DNA from: Scytonema sp. RU_4_4
GTDB lineage: Bacteria; Cyanobacteriota; Cyanobacteriia; Cyanobacteriales; Nostocaceae
Assembly (NCBI GenBank): GCA_012031965.1
Contig: JAAUSC010000049.1
Span: 1-38,470, forward strand
Length of the DNA stretch: 38,470 nucleotides
Direction of reading: 5' to 3'
Shown here: piece after piece, positions 1 to 7,787 of the stretch
How the letters are laid out: the number at the start of each line of letters is the position of its first letter
Numbering within the stretch: the stretch's first letter is position 1
The notes under the pieces: generated by a model
Databases searched by the model: none
Told to the model about the DNA's origin: nothing
The model's input: the letters and a program-made list of their open reading frames with translations, nothing else
Position numbers and translations under genes: made by a program

Positions 1-147
1 GAGTCACCAGGTTTCGACATCGAATCACCAGGTTTCGACATCGAATCACCAGGTTTCGACATCGAATCACCAGGTTTCGACATCGAGTCACCAGGTTTCA
101 TCATCGAGTCACCAGGTTTCATCATTGAGTCACCAGGTTTCATGGCA
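1..147. repeat. 21-bp tandem repeat, seven copies
   Basis: Seven consecutive 21-bp units begin GAGTCACCAGGTTTC or GAATCACCAGGTTTC and end CGACATC, ATCATC, ATCATT or ATGGCA. The four leftmost copies are nearly identical to one another and the three rightmost form a second subtype, which suggests stepwise expansion. On the minus strand the unit is in frame and encodes KPGDSM plus M or S. The array reaches the window edge, so its full length is unknown. Confidence 0.95.
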
Positions 148-359
148 GAGGGTTCCAATTTCCGAGTATAGCAATAGTAATTGACGCGATTACCGCCATG
201 ATAATAGCAATGCTTTCCTTTAAGGGGAGTTTTGCTCAGAGTATAGCCTGGTGGCATGGTTGATTCTGCCTTTAATGCCACTGGTGCAGCTAGAATTCCA
301 AGTCCTAAAACTGAAACGCTAGCCAATACTTGACTGAAGAGGATTTTGGTGACTTTCAT
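1..359 (-). CDS. Secreted protein with KPGDSMx heptad repeats, partial
   Basis: This is the 5' part of a gene that runs off the left edge of the window. Reading the minus strand from the ATG at 359 gives 119 codons without a stop. The N-terminus is a typical Sec signal peptide: MKVTK, then a hydrophobic stretch ending near VALKA, with likely cleavage before ESTMPPG. A short segment rich in Tyr, Cys and His follows (HCYYHGG, NYYCYT), and then seven copies of a seven-residue unit, KPGDSMM or KPGDSMS. The repeat is exactly 21 bp at the DNA level, so copy-number change keeps the frame. No Shine-Dalgarno sequence is obvious. I do not recognise the family. The protein is probably periplasmic or extracellular, and the repeat part is probably disordered. 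Gene status is well supported by the joined signal peptide and in-frame repeat; function is unknown. Confidence 0.75.
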   Translation of the reverse strand, partial: MKVTKILFSQVLASVSVLGLGILAAPVALKAESTMPPGYTLSKTPLKGKHCYYHGGNRVNYYCYTRKLEPSAMKPGDSMMKPGDSMMKPGDSMSKPGDSMSKPGDSMSKPGDSMSKPGD

Positions 360-523
360 AGGTTGTTTTGTACTGGTGTACTGATTACTATAAAAGTAAT
401 TTCTTAGACCAATATTAAAAACAGATGAGAAGTTGCCTAAGAGGATGCTGAGAAGTTATTGCGTTTCTCATTCGGATAAAGTACATTTTCATCTGCGTGC
501 ATCTGCGGTTCCTTAATGAAAAT

Positions 524-1933
524 TTAACCCAATTGCTCGCGGAAATAGAGTCTATATAACTCACAACTCGGTATTGCTTGATTCCCCTCAAGCTTCACCA
601 AACCCATGCTTTCTAATTTATAGGCAGTGATTGCTTCTAATTGCACACTTATTGGAGCAGTGACAACTCGTTTGAGTGCTTCTGCTAGTTTGGGGTGTTC
701 TTGAAGATTCGCTAAGTGACGCCGCAGGTAGTTGCTATAAATTCCAGCAATGGTGGGAGCCTCTTGTAAGAGCTTCTCTAGGCTGACATCTCCACGTCCC
801 AAGTGATAGAGCGCCAGACGCACCAGATAGGGATGACCGCCAATCATAGCAATCAGAGGAGTGAGTTTTTTAGCACCCAACTCGCCTTTTGCCCAATCCA
901 AGCCATGACGCACCGCTAAATCTTGCACCTGCTCTAAACTAAATTCTGGTAACCAAATCGACAACCCAACATTAAAAGGAGATTGATTGATATCTAACGG
1001 GATATAAGCTTCAGTTGCATGGACAACAATTAATCGGAGTTTTTGCCAGATTTCGAGTTCGGCTGCGTCCTCGTACCAAGAGCGCAGCAATGGTAAAAAG
1101 TCTCCTGAGATATCTGGATACTCAAAAATCCGATTCACTTCATCCAAAGCCAAGACGACTGGAGAGTCGATTTGCTGGAGTAAGTACCCCTGGAAATATA
1201 ATGTGCAGCTCACTTTAGAGCCAATATCCTCGTCCCAAAAATCATCCAGCCTTGGTTCTATATTCAACTGGCGACTGACGTTAGCACAAAACCACCTTAA
1301 GAATTTGTCTAAGTTTGTGAAAACTTGACTGTCTGCCAATTGAAAACTGATCTGTACAGTGTGTATGCCCCCGCTTTGTCTGGCATAAGTAAGAATTCGG
1401 TACATCAGAGAGGTTTTCCCCATCTGTCGAGGTGCTCTAATCCGGATCAGGCTTCCTGGTTTACTGATCTCGGCATAGGTCTGTTCTTCAATTGGGGTGC
1501 GTTCAATGTAGAAAAAAGAATTGAGTGGTACGGGACCACCAGGAGTTTCTATGAAGTCAGGATTAGGAAGTGGAGATTCTCGAACTCCCTGCGTCCTGGT
1601 GACTTGAGGAAACCCTCCACTCTCCCTATTTTCTAAGGAAACCCCAAGTTCCTCCTTTCTACCCGACTGCTGGTAAGGCTTTGCGCTTTCCGCTCGCCGC
1701 CTTAGAACTGACCGAAAATTACTTTTTGTTACCTCCTCCTCTAAGGCTTGTGAAAGTGACTTCCATAACTTCGAACCCACATCCTTAACATAGTTAGCGT
1801 CATAACCAGCGCTTTCTGCCATCTCTTGGTAAGTTTGCCCTTCCCAAGCTTTGCGAAATACGACTTCCTGTAGATTATTTAAGCGTTGCGCCAGAAATAT
1901 ATCTAAAATTGCTATTGCTTCTTCAACATTCAT
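524..1933 (-). CDS. AAA-like (STAND-type) ATPase with N-terminal helical/HTH domain
   Basis: A 469-residue protein of a common cyanobacterial type. Residues 1-85 form a helical, HTH-like module (motif FRKAWEGQTYQEMAESAGY) that in this group precedes AAA-like or MoxR/vWA-associated effectors. After a linker, residues 130-400 are the AAA-like domain: GGPVPLNSFFYIER at its start, a P-loop RAPRQMGKTSLM with Lys173, and a Walker B strand VVLALDEV with Asp264 and Glu265. The C-terminal part (LTPLIAMIGGHPYLVRLAL, then a winged-helix-like end with LESMGLVKLEGN) resembles the duplicated domain of the TPR protein at 31.9 kb. A regulatory or conflict-related NTPase switch is the likely role, but no effector is fused or adjacent. 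It stands alone on the minus strand. The family call is firm; the partner is unknown. Confidence 0.85.
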   Translation of the reverse strand: MNVEEAIAILDIFLAQRLNNLQEVVFRKAWEGQTYQEMAESAGYDANYVKDVGSKLWKSLSQALEEEVTKSNFRSVLRRRAESAKPYQQSGRKEELGVSLENRESGGFPQVTRTQGVRESPLPNPDFIETPGGPVPLNSFFYIERTPIEEQTYAEISKPGSLIRIRAPRQMGKTSLMYRILTYARQSGGIHTVQISFQLADSQVFTNLDKFLRWFCANVSRQLNIEPRLDDFWDEDIGSKVSCTLYFQGYLLQQIDSPVVLALDEVNRIFEYPDISGDFLPLLRSWYEDAAELEIWQKLRLIVVHATEAYIPLDINQSPFNVGLSIWLPEFSLEQVQDLAVRHGLDWAKGELGAKKLTPLIAMIGGHPYLVRLALYHLGRGDVSLEKLLQEAPTIAGIYSNYLRRHLANLQEHPKLAEALKRVVTAPISVQLEAITAYKLESMGLVKLEGNQAIPSCELYRLYFREQLG

Positions 1934-2091
1934 TTATAAAAAATAATGATAAAGTTTCTTTTCAATATGACTTTATCTGACTTTTTCATACTTTTTTAAC
2001 TTGTTCACTTAAATTTAATAAGCTGTCATGCCAAAAAAAGTAAATACATCTAGAGGCTAGACCAATTGCTAGTACTGGTTTTCTTAATTTG

Positions 2092-2128
2092 TAAGCGCAA
2101 AGTGTGCTGCAGGCATACTTTGCGCTTA
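2092..2128. repeat. Hairpin with 12-bp arms
   Basis: TAAGCGCAAAGT at 2092-2103 is exactly complementary to ACTTTGCGCTTA at 2117-2128, leaving a 13-base loop. There is no T-tract immediately after it, so terminator function is uncertain; it may be a small dispersed palindrome. Confidence 0.7.
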
Positions 2129-2184
2129 GGCTCCACTCAGAATGACACACAGAACGCTACGAACTTGTGCAATTCTGTACTTCT

Positions 2185-2286
2185 AGGACTTACGCACCAT
2201 CTGCTAGAAACCCGGTTTCTTCGTTCGTATTTGGTTGCAAAACAGACGATTTTTGGTAGAAACCGGGTAACTTTTGCGTAAGTCCT
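2185..2286 (+). repeat. MITE-like palindromic element, copy 1
   Basis: A 102-bp element bounded by the inverted ends AGGACTTACGCA and TGCGTAAGTCCT. Inside are GAAACCCGGTTTCT, a central TTTGGTTGCAAAACAGACGA segment and GGTAGAAACCGGGT. Closely related copies lie at 8369-8469 and 11617-11718 in the opposite orientation. No coding capacity. It looks like a non-autonomous element moved by a transposase elsewhere in the genome. Confidence 0.85.
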
Positions 2287-2307
2287 GAGTTAGTGGAGTC
2301 ATTTTGA

Positions 2308-2607
2308 CTAAGCCAAAACACTATAGCGACGGATATCAGGTTCAGCCGCGAGCGAACCCGCTAGTTTAGCTCCTGCTTCCTCGATATGGGCTGTCGCTAA
2401 ATGAGCATCCAAAGCATCATGAGAAGCCCATTCCTCTACAAAAGTGAAGTCTGTTGGGTCAGACTGGTTTTGTAGTAATTCATATTTGATAGAGCCTGCT
2501 TCCTGTCGAGTTGGCTCAATAATTGCCAGCAGCACAGCTTTCACAGCTTCTACTTTTTCAGGCAAAGCAACAATCCGGGCAACAACGCGAATAGTTTGAT
2601 TAGTCAT
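2308..2607 (-). CDS. Antibiotic biosynthesis monooxygenase (ABM) family protein, putative quinol monooxygenase
   Basis: A 99-residue single-domain protein of the dimeric alpha/beta-barrel ABM (YgiN-like) family, whose usual length is 95-110 residues. Seen in sequence: the opening strand RVVARIVALPEKVEAVKAVLLAI, shown here as the parts RVVARIVALPEK and VEAVKAVLLAI, the motif TRQEAGSIKYELLQN, the strand FTFVEEW followed by ASHDALDAHLATAHI, and a short C-terminal strand. The spacing of EAGS, Y.L, F..VE.W and H...H is characteristic. Members oxidise small quinones or are cofactor-free monooxygenases; the substrate cannot be read here. The ATG at 2607 is the natural start. The next gene on this strand upstream is the 266-residue orphan, about 160 bp away, so co-transcription is possible but not shown. 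Confidence 0.88.
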   Translation of the reverse strand: MTNQTIRVVARIVALPEKVEAVKAVLLAIIEPTRQEAGSIKYELLQNQSDPTDFTFVEEWASHDALDAHLATAHIEEAGAKLAGSLAAEPDIRRYSVLA

Positions 2608-2770
2608 TGGTCATGCAAGTGAGTTGTTAATTGCTAGTTATTATTCGCTACTGTGGTTTTTGTTTGGGTGATGGCGAATAGACCAAGCTCCTTATAATAG
2701 GATTTAGTCGGCTGATTAATGTTTCTTGGGGCTAAGTATACATGGTTATTTCATTGTAAAATTACCAAAA

Positions 2771-3571
2771 TTACATCGAACCCATCACAATACCCCAAAA
2801 ATAAGCTTCAAAAGGACCCTCATCTTTATCTATGTGCCTCTTGCTTCCCCAAGTGTAAACATCCATACTGATGCGACCGCTGTCATGTTTCCACAACAAT
2901 CCTTCTCGGATAGAGATATTACCCAACAGCGTGATCCAGTGAGTAGGGTAAGGCAGTGGTGGTGGATTGTCACCCAGCAAACCCTGTGCGGTAATTAAAG
3001 CAAAGGCAACGCCACCAACAGAGATAATTCTTGCTGCCTCATTCAAGGCATCGACTTCGCCAAAAAGATAAGTATGGGTGTATTTGACGTTGCGGTATCC
3101 TAAGACTTCCCGCGTCCATCCTTTCATCTCCCAGGATTTGGTCATACCAGCTATATTGCGGACAATCTCTGGTGCTTCTGGGTCAACAGGGAAAAGCAAA
3201 TTTTCTGATTCTCGCCACGTTGCCAAAACCATCCAATCAGCTTGCGCCATTCTTAGTCTGCCTCGACTTTGACGCAACCTATTTGATGCTTGAATACGTT
3301 TCGTTCGTCCTTGAAAACCACCAGTTTCAAACAAACTACGGCAGATTTGCACGTAGCGCAGCGGTTGTTTACGAACGAGTTCAAATAAAATCGATGCAGG
3401 ACCACAAAATGGTTGTTGACCTTGGTTGACTTGAAAGGAATCACTCAAGCGCCTTCTTATCTCTGCCAGCACTTGGTTTTTATCTAAGTTCGACCAAACA
3501 CCGGGGGCGTTGGATTGCTCAAATTCTGCGATCGCCGAAGCAACAGATGGATCTAACGTTGAGGAATTCAT
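2771..3571 (-). CDS. Hypothetical protein with cysteine-peptidase-like Cys-His pattern
   Basis: A 266-residue soluble protein with no signal peptide or membrane segment. I do not recognise a named family. The notable pattern is GQQPFCGPASILFELV near residues 52-67, resembling the catalytic Cys helix of C39-type and papain-fold peptidases, followed far downstream by PYPTHWITLLGNI and then DVYTWGS, the order expected for catalytic His and a following polar or aromatic strand. The middle region is Arg-rich (RTKRIQASNRLRQSRGRL). A protease, transglutaminase-like or amidase activity is an inference from the motif order only. It sits between the ABM gene and the M20 amidohydrolase on the same strand, without tight spacing. 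The reading frame is long and free of antisense competition, so gene status is firm. Confidence 0.75.
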   Translation of the reverse strand: MNSSTLDPSVASAIAEFEQSNAPGVWSNLDKNQVLAEIRRRLSDSFQVNQGQQPFCGPASILFELVRKQPLRYVQICRSLFETGGFQGRTKRIQASNRLRQSRGRLRMAQADWMVLATWRESENLLFPVDPEAPEIVRNIAGMTKSWEMKGWTREVLGYRNVKYTHTYLFGEVDALNEAARIISVGGVAFALITAQGLLGDNPPPLPYPTHWITLLGNISIREGLLWKHDSGRISMDVYTWGSKRHIDKDEGPFEAYFWGIVMGSM

Positions 3572-3869
3572 TGATTAAGTAGATGGGTAAACATAAAAGT
3601 ACGTGAGTTCGACGGAGTTGAAAAAAGGCACAAAAAAGCGCTCGACTGTATTTAGAATAAAAATACGCATGGTGTCAAGCGCAATGAAAGGGAGTTCATC
3701 CCAAACCAGCCATTTGCTGTTCATGTGCGGACAGCATCATCTGCGCCAACTCTAGGTAAGCGTCCTCACCCGTTTGTCGTACGAACATCGCGATGCTCCA
3801 GCAGGGTAAGTGCAATACAGTTCGACGATGTGATCGAACTCAATATTTATTGATACCCATCCACCTTTA

Positions 3870-5087
3870 TCAATTACAGAATTTTTCCACGCAGCGAATG
3901 AACATCTCGACACCCATTGCCAAGATGGTTTCGTCAAAATCAAATCGGGGATGATGGTGAGGATACGCCAATCCTTTCTCAGGGTTCGCGGAACCTAGGA
4001 AGAAATAGCAACCAGGTACCTGTTGCAAGAAGTAAGACATATCCTCGCCACCCATCGTTTGGCATTCAGGAACAACACCCACAGGCGTTTCTATCACTTC
4101 TTCGGCAACTGAGCGCACCAAGTCTGCTATGGTAGCATCATTGATGACTGGTGGGTAAAGTGACCAACACTCATAGTCATAACTAGCACCATGACTCTGG
4201 CAAATTCCCGCAATAATTTGCTCAATGCGCTGCTTAAAAAAGCCCTCATATGCTGGGTTAAAATACCTTACGGTACCGCTCATTCTGGCTGTATCAGCAA
4301 TCACATTATTTCTGGTTCCAGCATGGAGTTCGCCCACTGTCACCACTGCTGAATCAATAGGGTTGACGTTGCGAGCGACTATTGTTTGTAAGGCATTGAC
4401 GATTTGGGCAGCAACCACCACTGAATCAACAGTTTGATGGGGCATAGCACCGTGTCCGCCTTTACCCACAATTGTACATTTGAATGTTTCTACAGCTGCC
4501 ATCAATGCACCAGCGCGGACACCTAGTGTCCCCAAAGGCAAATTATTCCAAAGGTGCAACCCAATAATCGCGTCAACATCAGGGTTTTTCAACACCCCGG
4601 CTTCTATCATCGGCTTCGCGCCTCCTGGTCCTTCTTCTGCTGGCTGGAAGATAATTTTGACAGTACCAGCAAAAGTCTCTCGATTCTGATGAAGATAGTA
4701 TGCTGTTCCTAAGGCAATTGCTGTATGTCCATCATGTCCACAAGCGTGCATCACCCCATCATGTTGTGAGCGGTAGGGTACCTCGTTAAGTTCTTGAATG
4801 GGCAAAGCATCCATATCAGCTCGAATTGCCAACACTTTTTGAGGACTGAGATTGTTACCCCTGATAGTGGCTACAATCCCAGTCTGAGCAATACCAGTTT
4901 GATGCTCAATTCCCCATTCCTGTAACTTCTGCGAGACAAACTGGGCGGTGAGTTTTTCTTGGAAACCCAATTCTGGTTTTTGATGCAACTGTCGTCGCCA
5001 CTCCACAAGTTGCGGTTGCAGTGAACGAATGGAGAGACGGACACGAGATAAATCAACACAAGAGGAGTTTGGGAATGTAGAAACCAT
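3870..5087 (-). CDS. M20 family amidohydrolase/peptidase
   Basis: A 405-residue metal-dependent hydrolase of the M20D group (N-acyl-amino-acid or hippurate amidohydrolase type). Such enzymes release an amino acid from an N-acylated derivative using two metal ions. Visible motifs are WRRQLHQKPELGFQE near residue 30, HACGHDGHTAIALG near 113 with metal-binding Cys/His, IFQPAEEGPGGAKPMIEAG near 145 with the catalytic Glu pair, the dimerisation segment with GKGGHGAMPHQTVD, and near the end TMGGEDMSYF and YPHHHPRFDFDE. Length and motif set are complete. Substrate specificity cannot be read; auxin-conjugate or peptidoglycan-derived substrates are possible. It lies about 100 bp downstream of bioD on the same strand. 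The ATG at 5087 (MVSTFPNSS) is accepted, although MVEWRR-type internal starts are not excluded. Confidence 0.93.
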   Translation of the reverse strand: MVSTFPNSSCVDLSRVRLSIRSLQPQLVEWRRQLHQKPELGFQEKLTAQFVSQKLQEWGIEHQTGIAQTGIVATIRGNNLSPQKVLAIRADMDALPIQELNEVPYRSQHDGVMHACGHDGHTAIALGTAYYLHQNRETFAGTVKIIFQPAEEGPGGAKPMIEAGVLKNPDVDAIIGLHLWNNLPLGTLGVRAGALMAAVETFKCTIVGKGGHGAMPHQTVDSVVVAAQIVNALQTIVARNVNPIDSAVVTVGELHAGTRNNVIADTARMSGTVRYFNPAYEGFFKQRIEQIIAGICQSHGASYDYECWSLYPPVINDATIADLVRSVAEEVIETPVGVVPECQTMGGEDMSYFLQQVPGCYFFLGSANPEKGLAYPHHHPRFDFDETILAMGVEMFIRCVEKFCN

Positions 5088-5185
5088 GTTTTACATTTTT
5101 TAAATTCAAATGACAGTTAAGTATTTTTATTTTTACGCTTCAAACTTTTGCAAAAGGTATTTGTTGTCTCACTCTTCACACTTTC

Positions 5186-5881
5186 TCAAGCATATAGCAA
5201 TCGTTCTAAATCTAAATTTGATGCTATTTGTGCCATTTTAGATAAATCAGTTAGGTTCTCTATATACGGTAAGCAGCCCAAAATCGGAATGTGAGTGAGT
5301 GATTGAATTAACTCTATTGGCGTCCAGTCAGCAATTTCTGTATTTGTTCGAGGTTGAACACAATTAAGAATAATACCTTTTAAATTGACTCGTGATTGTC
5401 GTGCTAATGCTACATTAGCGACGGCTTGCGCTATACCACCCAATCTGACTGGAACAACCAACACTGTGGGTAACCGCCATTCTCCTGCCAAGTCAGCAAC
5501 TGTCAGTTCATGAGTTACTGGCGAACCTAATCCTCCTAAAGCTTCTAAAAAGAGAAAATCACGACGCTGATGTAAAGTTGTAAAAGTTTGCCACACTTTT
5601 GCTAAATCTACAATTTTATTTTCCCTTGCTGCGGCAATGGGAGGGGCAAGGGGTGCTTGAAAATATAAAGGTGTTAGCTCTTGAGGAGATTGGTCTAAGG
5701 AAAACAGCTTTTGATACCATTCACAGTCACCCTCTCCCGATTGCATGAGTTTCACAATTCCCATACTGCGGGAAGAGTGATATTGTTGCCAATAGGCTGC
5801 CAATGCTGTCGTTAAAACAGTTTTGCCAACCTCTGTATCTGTTCCTGTAACCAACAGTGTGTTTAACAGTTTATTAGTCAT
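5186..5881 (-). CDS. bioD: Dethiobiotin synthetase
   Basis: A 231-residue ATP-dependent carboxylase-type enzyme. BioD converts 7,8-diaminopelargonate, CO2 and ATP to dethiobiotin, the penultimate step of biotin synthesis, in the cytosol. The P-loop GTDTEVGKT is at residues 13-21. The next conserved segment, usually KPVQTG, reads KLMQSG here. QAPLAPPIAA is the typical substrate-loop motif, LFLEALGGLGSPV is the ATP/Mg region, and VVPVRLGGIAQAV follows. The length matches the family. No other bio gene lies nearby, so the pathway is scattered, as is common in cyanobacteria. It follows the kinase gene on the same strand, separated by a likely terminator, and precedes the M20 gene. Confidence 0.93.
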   Translation of the reverse strand: MTNKLLNTLLVTGTDTEVGKTVLTTALAAYWQQYHSSRSMGIVKLMQSGEGDCEWYQKLFSLDQSPQELTPLYFQAPLAPPIAAARENKIVDLAKVWQTFTTLHQRRDFLFLEALGGLGSPVTHELTVADLAGEWRLPTVLVVPVRLGGIAQAVANVALARQSRVNLKGIILNCVQPRTNTEIADWTPIELIQSLTHIPILGCLPYIENLTDLSKMAQIASNLDLERLLYA

Positions 5882-5972
5882 TAGTCGTTAGTTATGAGTA
5901 GCCAACAACTAATTTCTCACAGTTACTATCATAAATTGCTGACAATTCCATTCTATAAAGATTTAGCATAAA

Positions 5973-5995
5973 TTTCATGCAGAATCTGCATGAAA
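5973..5995 (-). terminator. Probable terminator after the kinase gene
   Basis: A perfect 10-bp stem, TTTCATGCAG at 5973-5982 and CTGCATGAAA at 5986-5995, with a three-base loop, begins two bases past the stop of the minus-strand kinase tail. The minus strand then continues ATTTATGCTAAAT, a weak T-rich tract. Function is inferred from stem quality and position. Confidence 0.6.
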
Positions 5996-5997
5996 AT

Positions 5998-6675
5998 CTA
6001 CAACCTTGGTGGCGCATCTGTTTGAACAGGAACAGGATTAGGTGTTTCACTCGCAGGCGGGGCATTTTGTTGCTCGACAGGAGGAACTATAGACGGCTGT
6101 TCTGTGGGTGTAGGTGAAGGTGAGATGTCTGTGGGTGTAGGTGTAGGTGTGGGAGTCATCTCTGTCGGTGTGAGTGAAGGAGAAATATCTGTGGGTGTAG
6201 GTGTGGGAGTCATCTCTGTCGGTGTGGGTGAAGGTGTGGGTTGGACGACTGGGTTTTCTAACCCAAGGTTAAGACTGTAATTGCTTTGGGATTGTTCTGG
6301 AACAGGACGTACCTCAATCGTGTATTTACCAGTAGAAGGCAATGTTCCTTGGTAGAATGAGAATTCTTTGGCAGTATTGTCAATTGGTTCTTGATTTGGA
6401 GCTAAAACTGATAGCAAAACACTACCTTCTTGAGCAAGCAACACAGTTAACTGTTGCCCTTTTTTACCAAGAAATGTATATTTTACTATCTGATTAGCTT
6501 TAATAGTCCCATCAACATTAGCAGTGTTAGATGTTCCAAAATTTAGGCGCTTGCTATACACCAGAGGTTCGTTGTTGGTAGGCGTGGGTGTTGATGTCGG
6601 TGTAGGTGTCGATGTCGGTGTCGATGTCGGTGTCGATGTCGGTGTAGGTGTTAACGTAGTTCCATTGGGAATCAC
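5998..6675 (-). CDS. Detached extracellular part of the Ser/Thr kinase (Pro-Thr linker and PPC-like domain)
   Basis: This frame carries the C-terminal half of the kinase encoded at 6768-7787. It is open well upstream of the GTG at 6675, back to about 6782, and there encodes the second half of a membrane helix (AVAGFGSWAVVRTI), so it is a continuation rather than an independent gene. It then has TPTS repeats, a globular segment of about 110 residues (from LVYSKRLNFG to YSLNLGLEN) that resembles bacterial pre-peptidase C-terminal (PPC) beta-sandwich domains, and a long TPTPTPT/TEMTPTP/DISPSP linker ending PPRL. In the intact protein this part would lie outside the membrane as a sensor or wall-spanning region. 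Independent translation from GTG is doubtful. Confidence 0.7.
   Translation of the reverse strand: MIPNGTTLTPTPTSTPTSTPTSTPTPTSTPTPTNNEPLVYSKRLNFGTSNTANVDGTIKANQIVKYTFLGKKGQQLTVLLAQEGSVLLSVLAPNQEPIDNTAKEFSFYQGTLPSTGKYTIEVRPVPEQSQSNYSLNLGLENPVVQPTPSPTPTEMTPTPTPTDISPSLTPTEMTPTPTPTPTDISPSPTPTEQPSIVPPVEQQNAPPASETPNPVPVQTDAPPRL
6110..6240 (-). repeat. Pro-Thr coding repeats in the kinase tail
   Basis: Imperfect units of about 60 bp built on GGTGTGGGAGTCATCTCTGT and GGTGTAGGTG. On the minus strand they encode alternating TPTEMTPTPTPT and DISPSPTPTE blocks. This is a low-complexity linker, prone to copy-number change. Confidence 0.7.
6580..6652 (-). repeat. 12-bp repeat encoding TPTS units
   Basis: Direct repeats of GGTGTCGATGTC and close variants (GGTGTAGGTGTC, GGTGTTGATGTC). 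On the minus strand they encode TPTSTPTS-type sequence just outside the predicted membrane helix of the kinase. Confidence 0.8.
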
Positions 6676-6767
6676 AGGTGAAGGGAAAGTTTGTGGATTT
6701 GTTTTTTCTGGTGTTGCTTGTGACTGAGTACGGATGGTTCTGACTACCGCCCAAGAGCCAAATCCTG

Positions 6768-7787
6768 CTACAGCAATGACAAAATGGTAATTGCAAAAAC
6801 TGCCAAGGGATTATCTAAGAGTGAACGGCTACTCTGTTGTGGAATGACTTGGGCAGGTTTATTGGGCGCAGATGGTTGTGCTTGTTCAGGGCGGCGACCA
6901 ACTGCTACTGTTTGTACATTGGACACATTAGAGGTGGAAACATTTGCTTGTTGTGGAGATTGTAATGCTTGTAATACATCTGCTGCATTTTGGTAGCGAT
7001 CGCCTACTTTTTGACTTAACATTCGATTCAACACAGAAGCGAATTGTGGATTGACTGTGACCAAGCGTTGCCAATTCCAAGTCAGTTGATGTTCATCAAA
7101 TAAATCTTGAGGTTCTTTTCCAGTCAGCAATACGATTGCTGTAACGGCTAGTGCATACAAGTCGCTGCTAGGATATGTTCGACCTGTTTGCATTTGCTCA
7201 CTAGGGGCATAACCATATTTTCCAACAGTAGTTGCGGGTATTGTGTTATCTGGAGATTTCAATTTCGTTGCCAGTTCTTTGACCACCCCAAAATCGATCA
7301 ACACTGGTAGTTGATCAGCTTCTCGCAGAATAATATTATCCGGTGAGATATCCCGATGAATAATTCCTCGATTATGAATATGCTCTAAGACTGGTAACAA
7401 GGAGCGCATAAGTTGTAACACTTCTTGTTCTGTAAATGTACTCTCAGTGGCTTTACGCTCATCCAGTAGAGTACGATACGTTTTTCCAGCAACGTAGTCT
7501 TGCACCAAAAACAAACGCTGCTCTTGTTCAAATCTTTCCCGGAATTGAGGAACCTGCGGGTGTTGTATTTGATATAAGATTGCTGCTTCTCGCTGAAAAA
7601 GTTCTTTTGCTTTTTCCCAAGCGTAACCCCCCATTGCTGTTGCAATTAATTCCTTAATTGCACAAAGTTCGTTAAAGCGCCTCTGGTCTTGGGCCAGATA
7701 AGTTCTACCGAATCCACCCTGACCTAAAGTTCGAGTGATCCGGTAACGGTTTTGCAAGATAGTGTCAGCTGTAATTGGTGGTTGCAT
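6768..7787 (-). CDS. Serine/threonine protein kinase, truncated by frameshift
   Basis: Residues 15-275 form a complete eukaryotic-type (Hanks) kinase domain. Visible are the glycine loop GQGGFG (22-27), the ATP-anchoring Lys45 in CAIKEL, the catalytic HRD at 144-146 followed by ISPDN, DFG at 165-167, and YGYAPSEQ as the APE-region equivalent. All catalytic residues are present. A Gln/Ser/Pro-rich linker leads into a membrane helix that starts NPLAVFAITIL and then stops after SLL. The next frame continues the helix and a 225-residue extracellular part. Adding one T to the four-T run (plus strand A's at 6781-6784) would join them into one protein of about 596 residues, the usual cyanobacterial layout of kinase, one helix and sensor. 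It is either a recent pseudogene, a phase-variable site or a sequencing error. The kinase domain alone may still work in the cytosol. Confidence 0.85.
   Translation of the reverse strand: MQPPITADTILQNRYRITRTLGQGGFGRTYLAQDQRRFNELCAIKELIATAMGGYAWEKAKELFQREAAILYQIQHPQVPQFRERFEQEQRLFLVQDYVAGKTYRTLLDERKATESTFTEQEVLQLMRSLLPVLEHIHNRGIIHRDISPDNIILREADQLPVLIDFGVVKELATKLKSPDNTIPATTVGKYGYAPSEQMQTGRTYPSSDLYALAVTAIVLLTGKEPQDLFDEHQLTWNWQRLVTVNPQFASVLNRMLSQKVGDRYQNAADVLQALQSPQQANVSTSNVSNVQTVAVGRRPEQAQPSAPNKPAQVIPQQSSRSLLDNPLAVFAITILSLL

Larger units (their letters stand above)
1934..2307. other. Intergenic region with hairpin and one 102-bp repeat
   Basis: No convincing gene. It holds the promoter side of the AAA-like gene, a hairpin at 2092-2128 and copy 1 of a dispersed palindromic element at 2185-2286. 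The short plus-strand open frame here lies mostly across these repeats and has no coding character. Confidence 0.6.

Noticed and set aside
1-147. Possible CRISPR-like array of 21-bp units
   Set aside because: Units are contiguous with no spacers, are in frame with a signal-peptide-bearing coding sequence, and no cas gene is present.
3752-3943. Minus-strand open frame after the M20 gene
   Set aside because: It overlaps the end of the M20 gene in another frame. A short protein-like stretch may continue in a further frame (QTGEDAYLELAQMM), but no family or start can be supported.
6524-6727. Val/Gly/Asp-repeat plus-strand frame
   Set aside because: It is the antisense of the TPTS repeat of the kinase tail.
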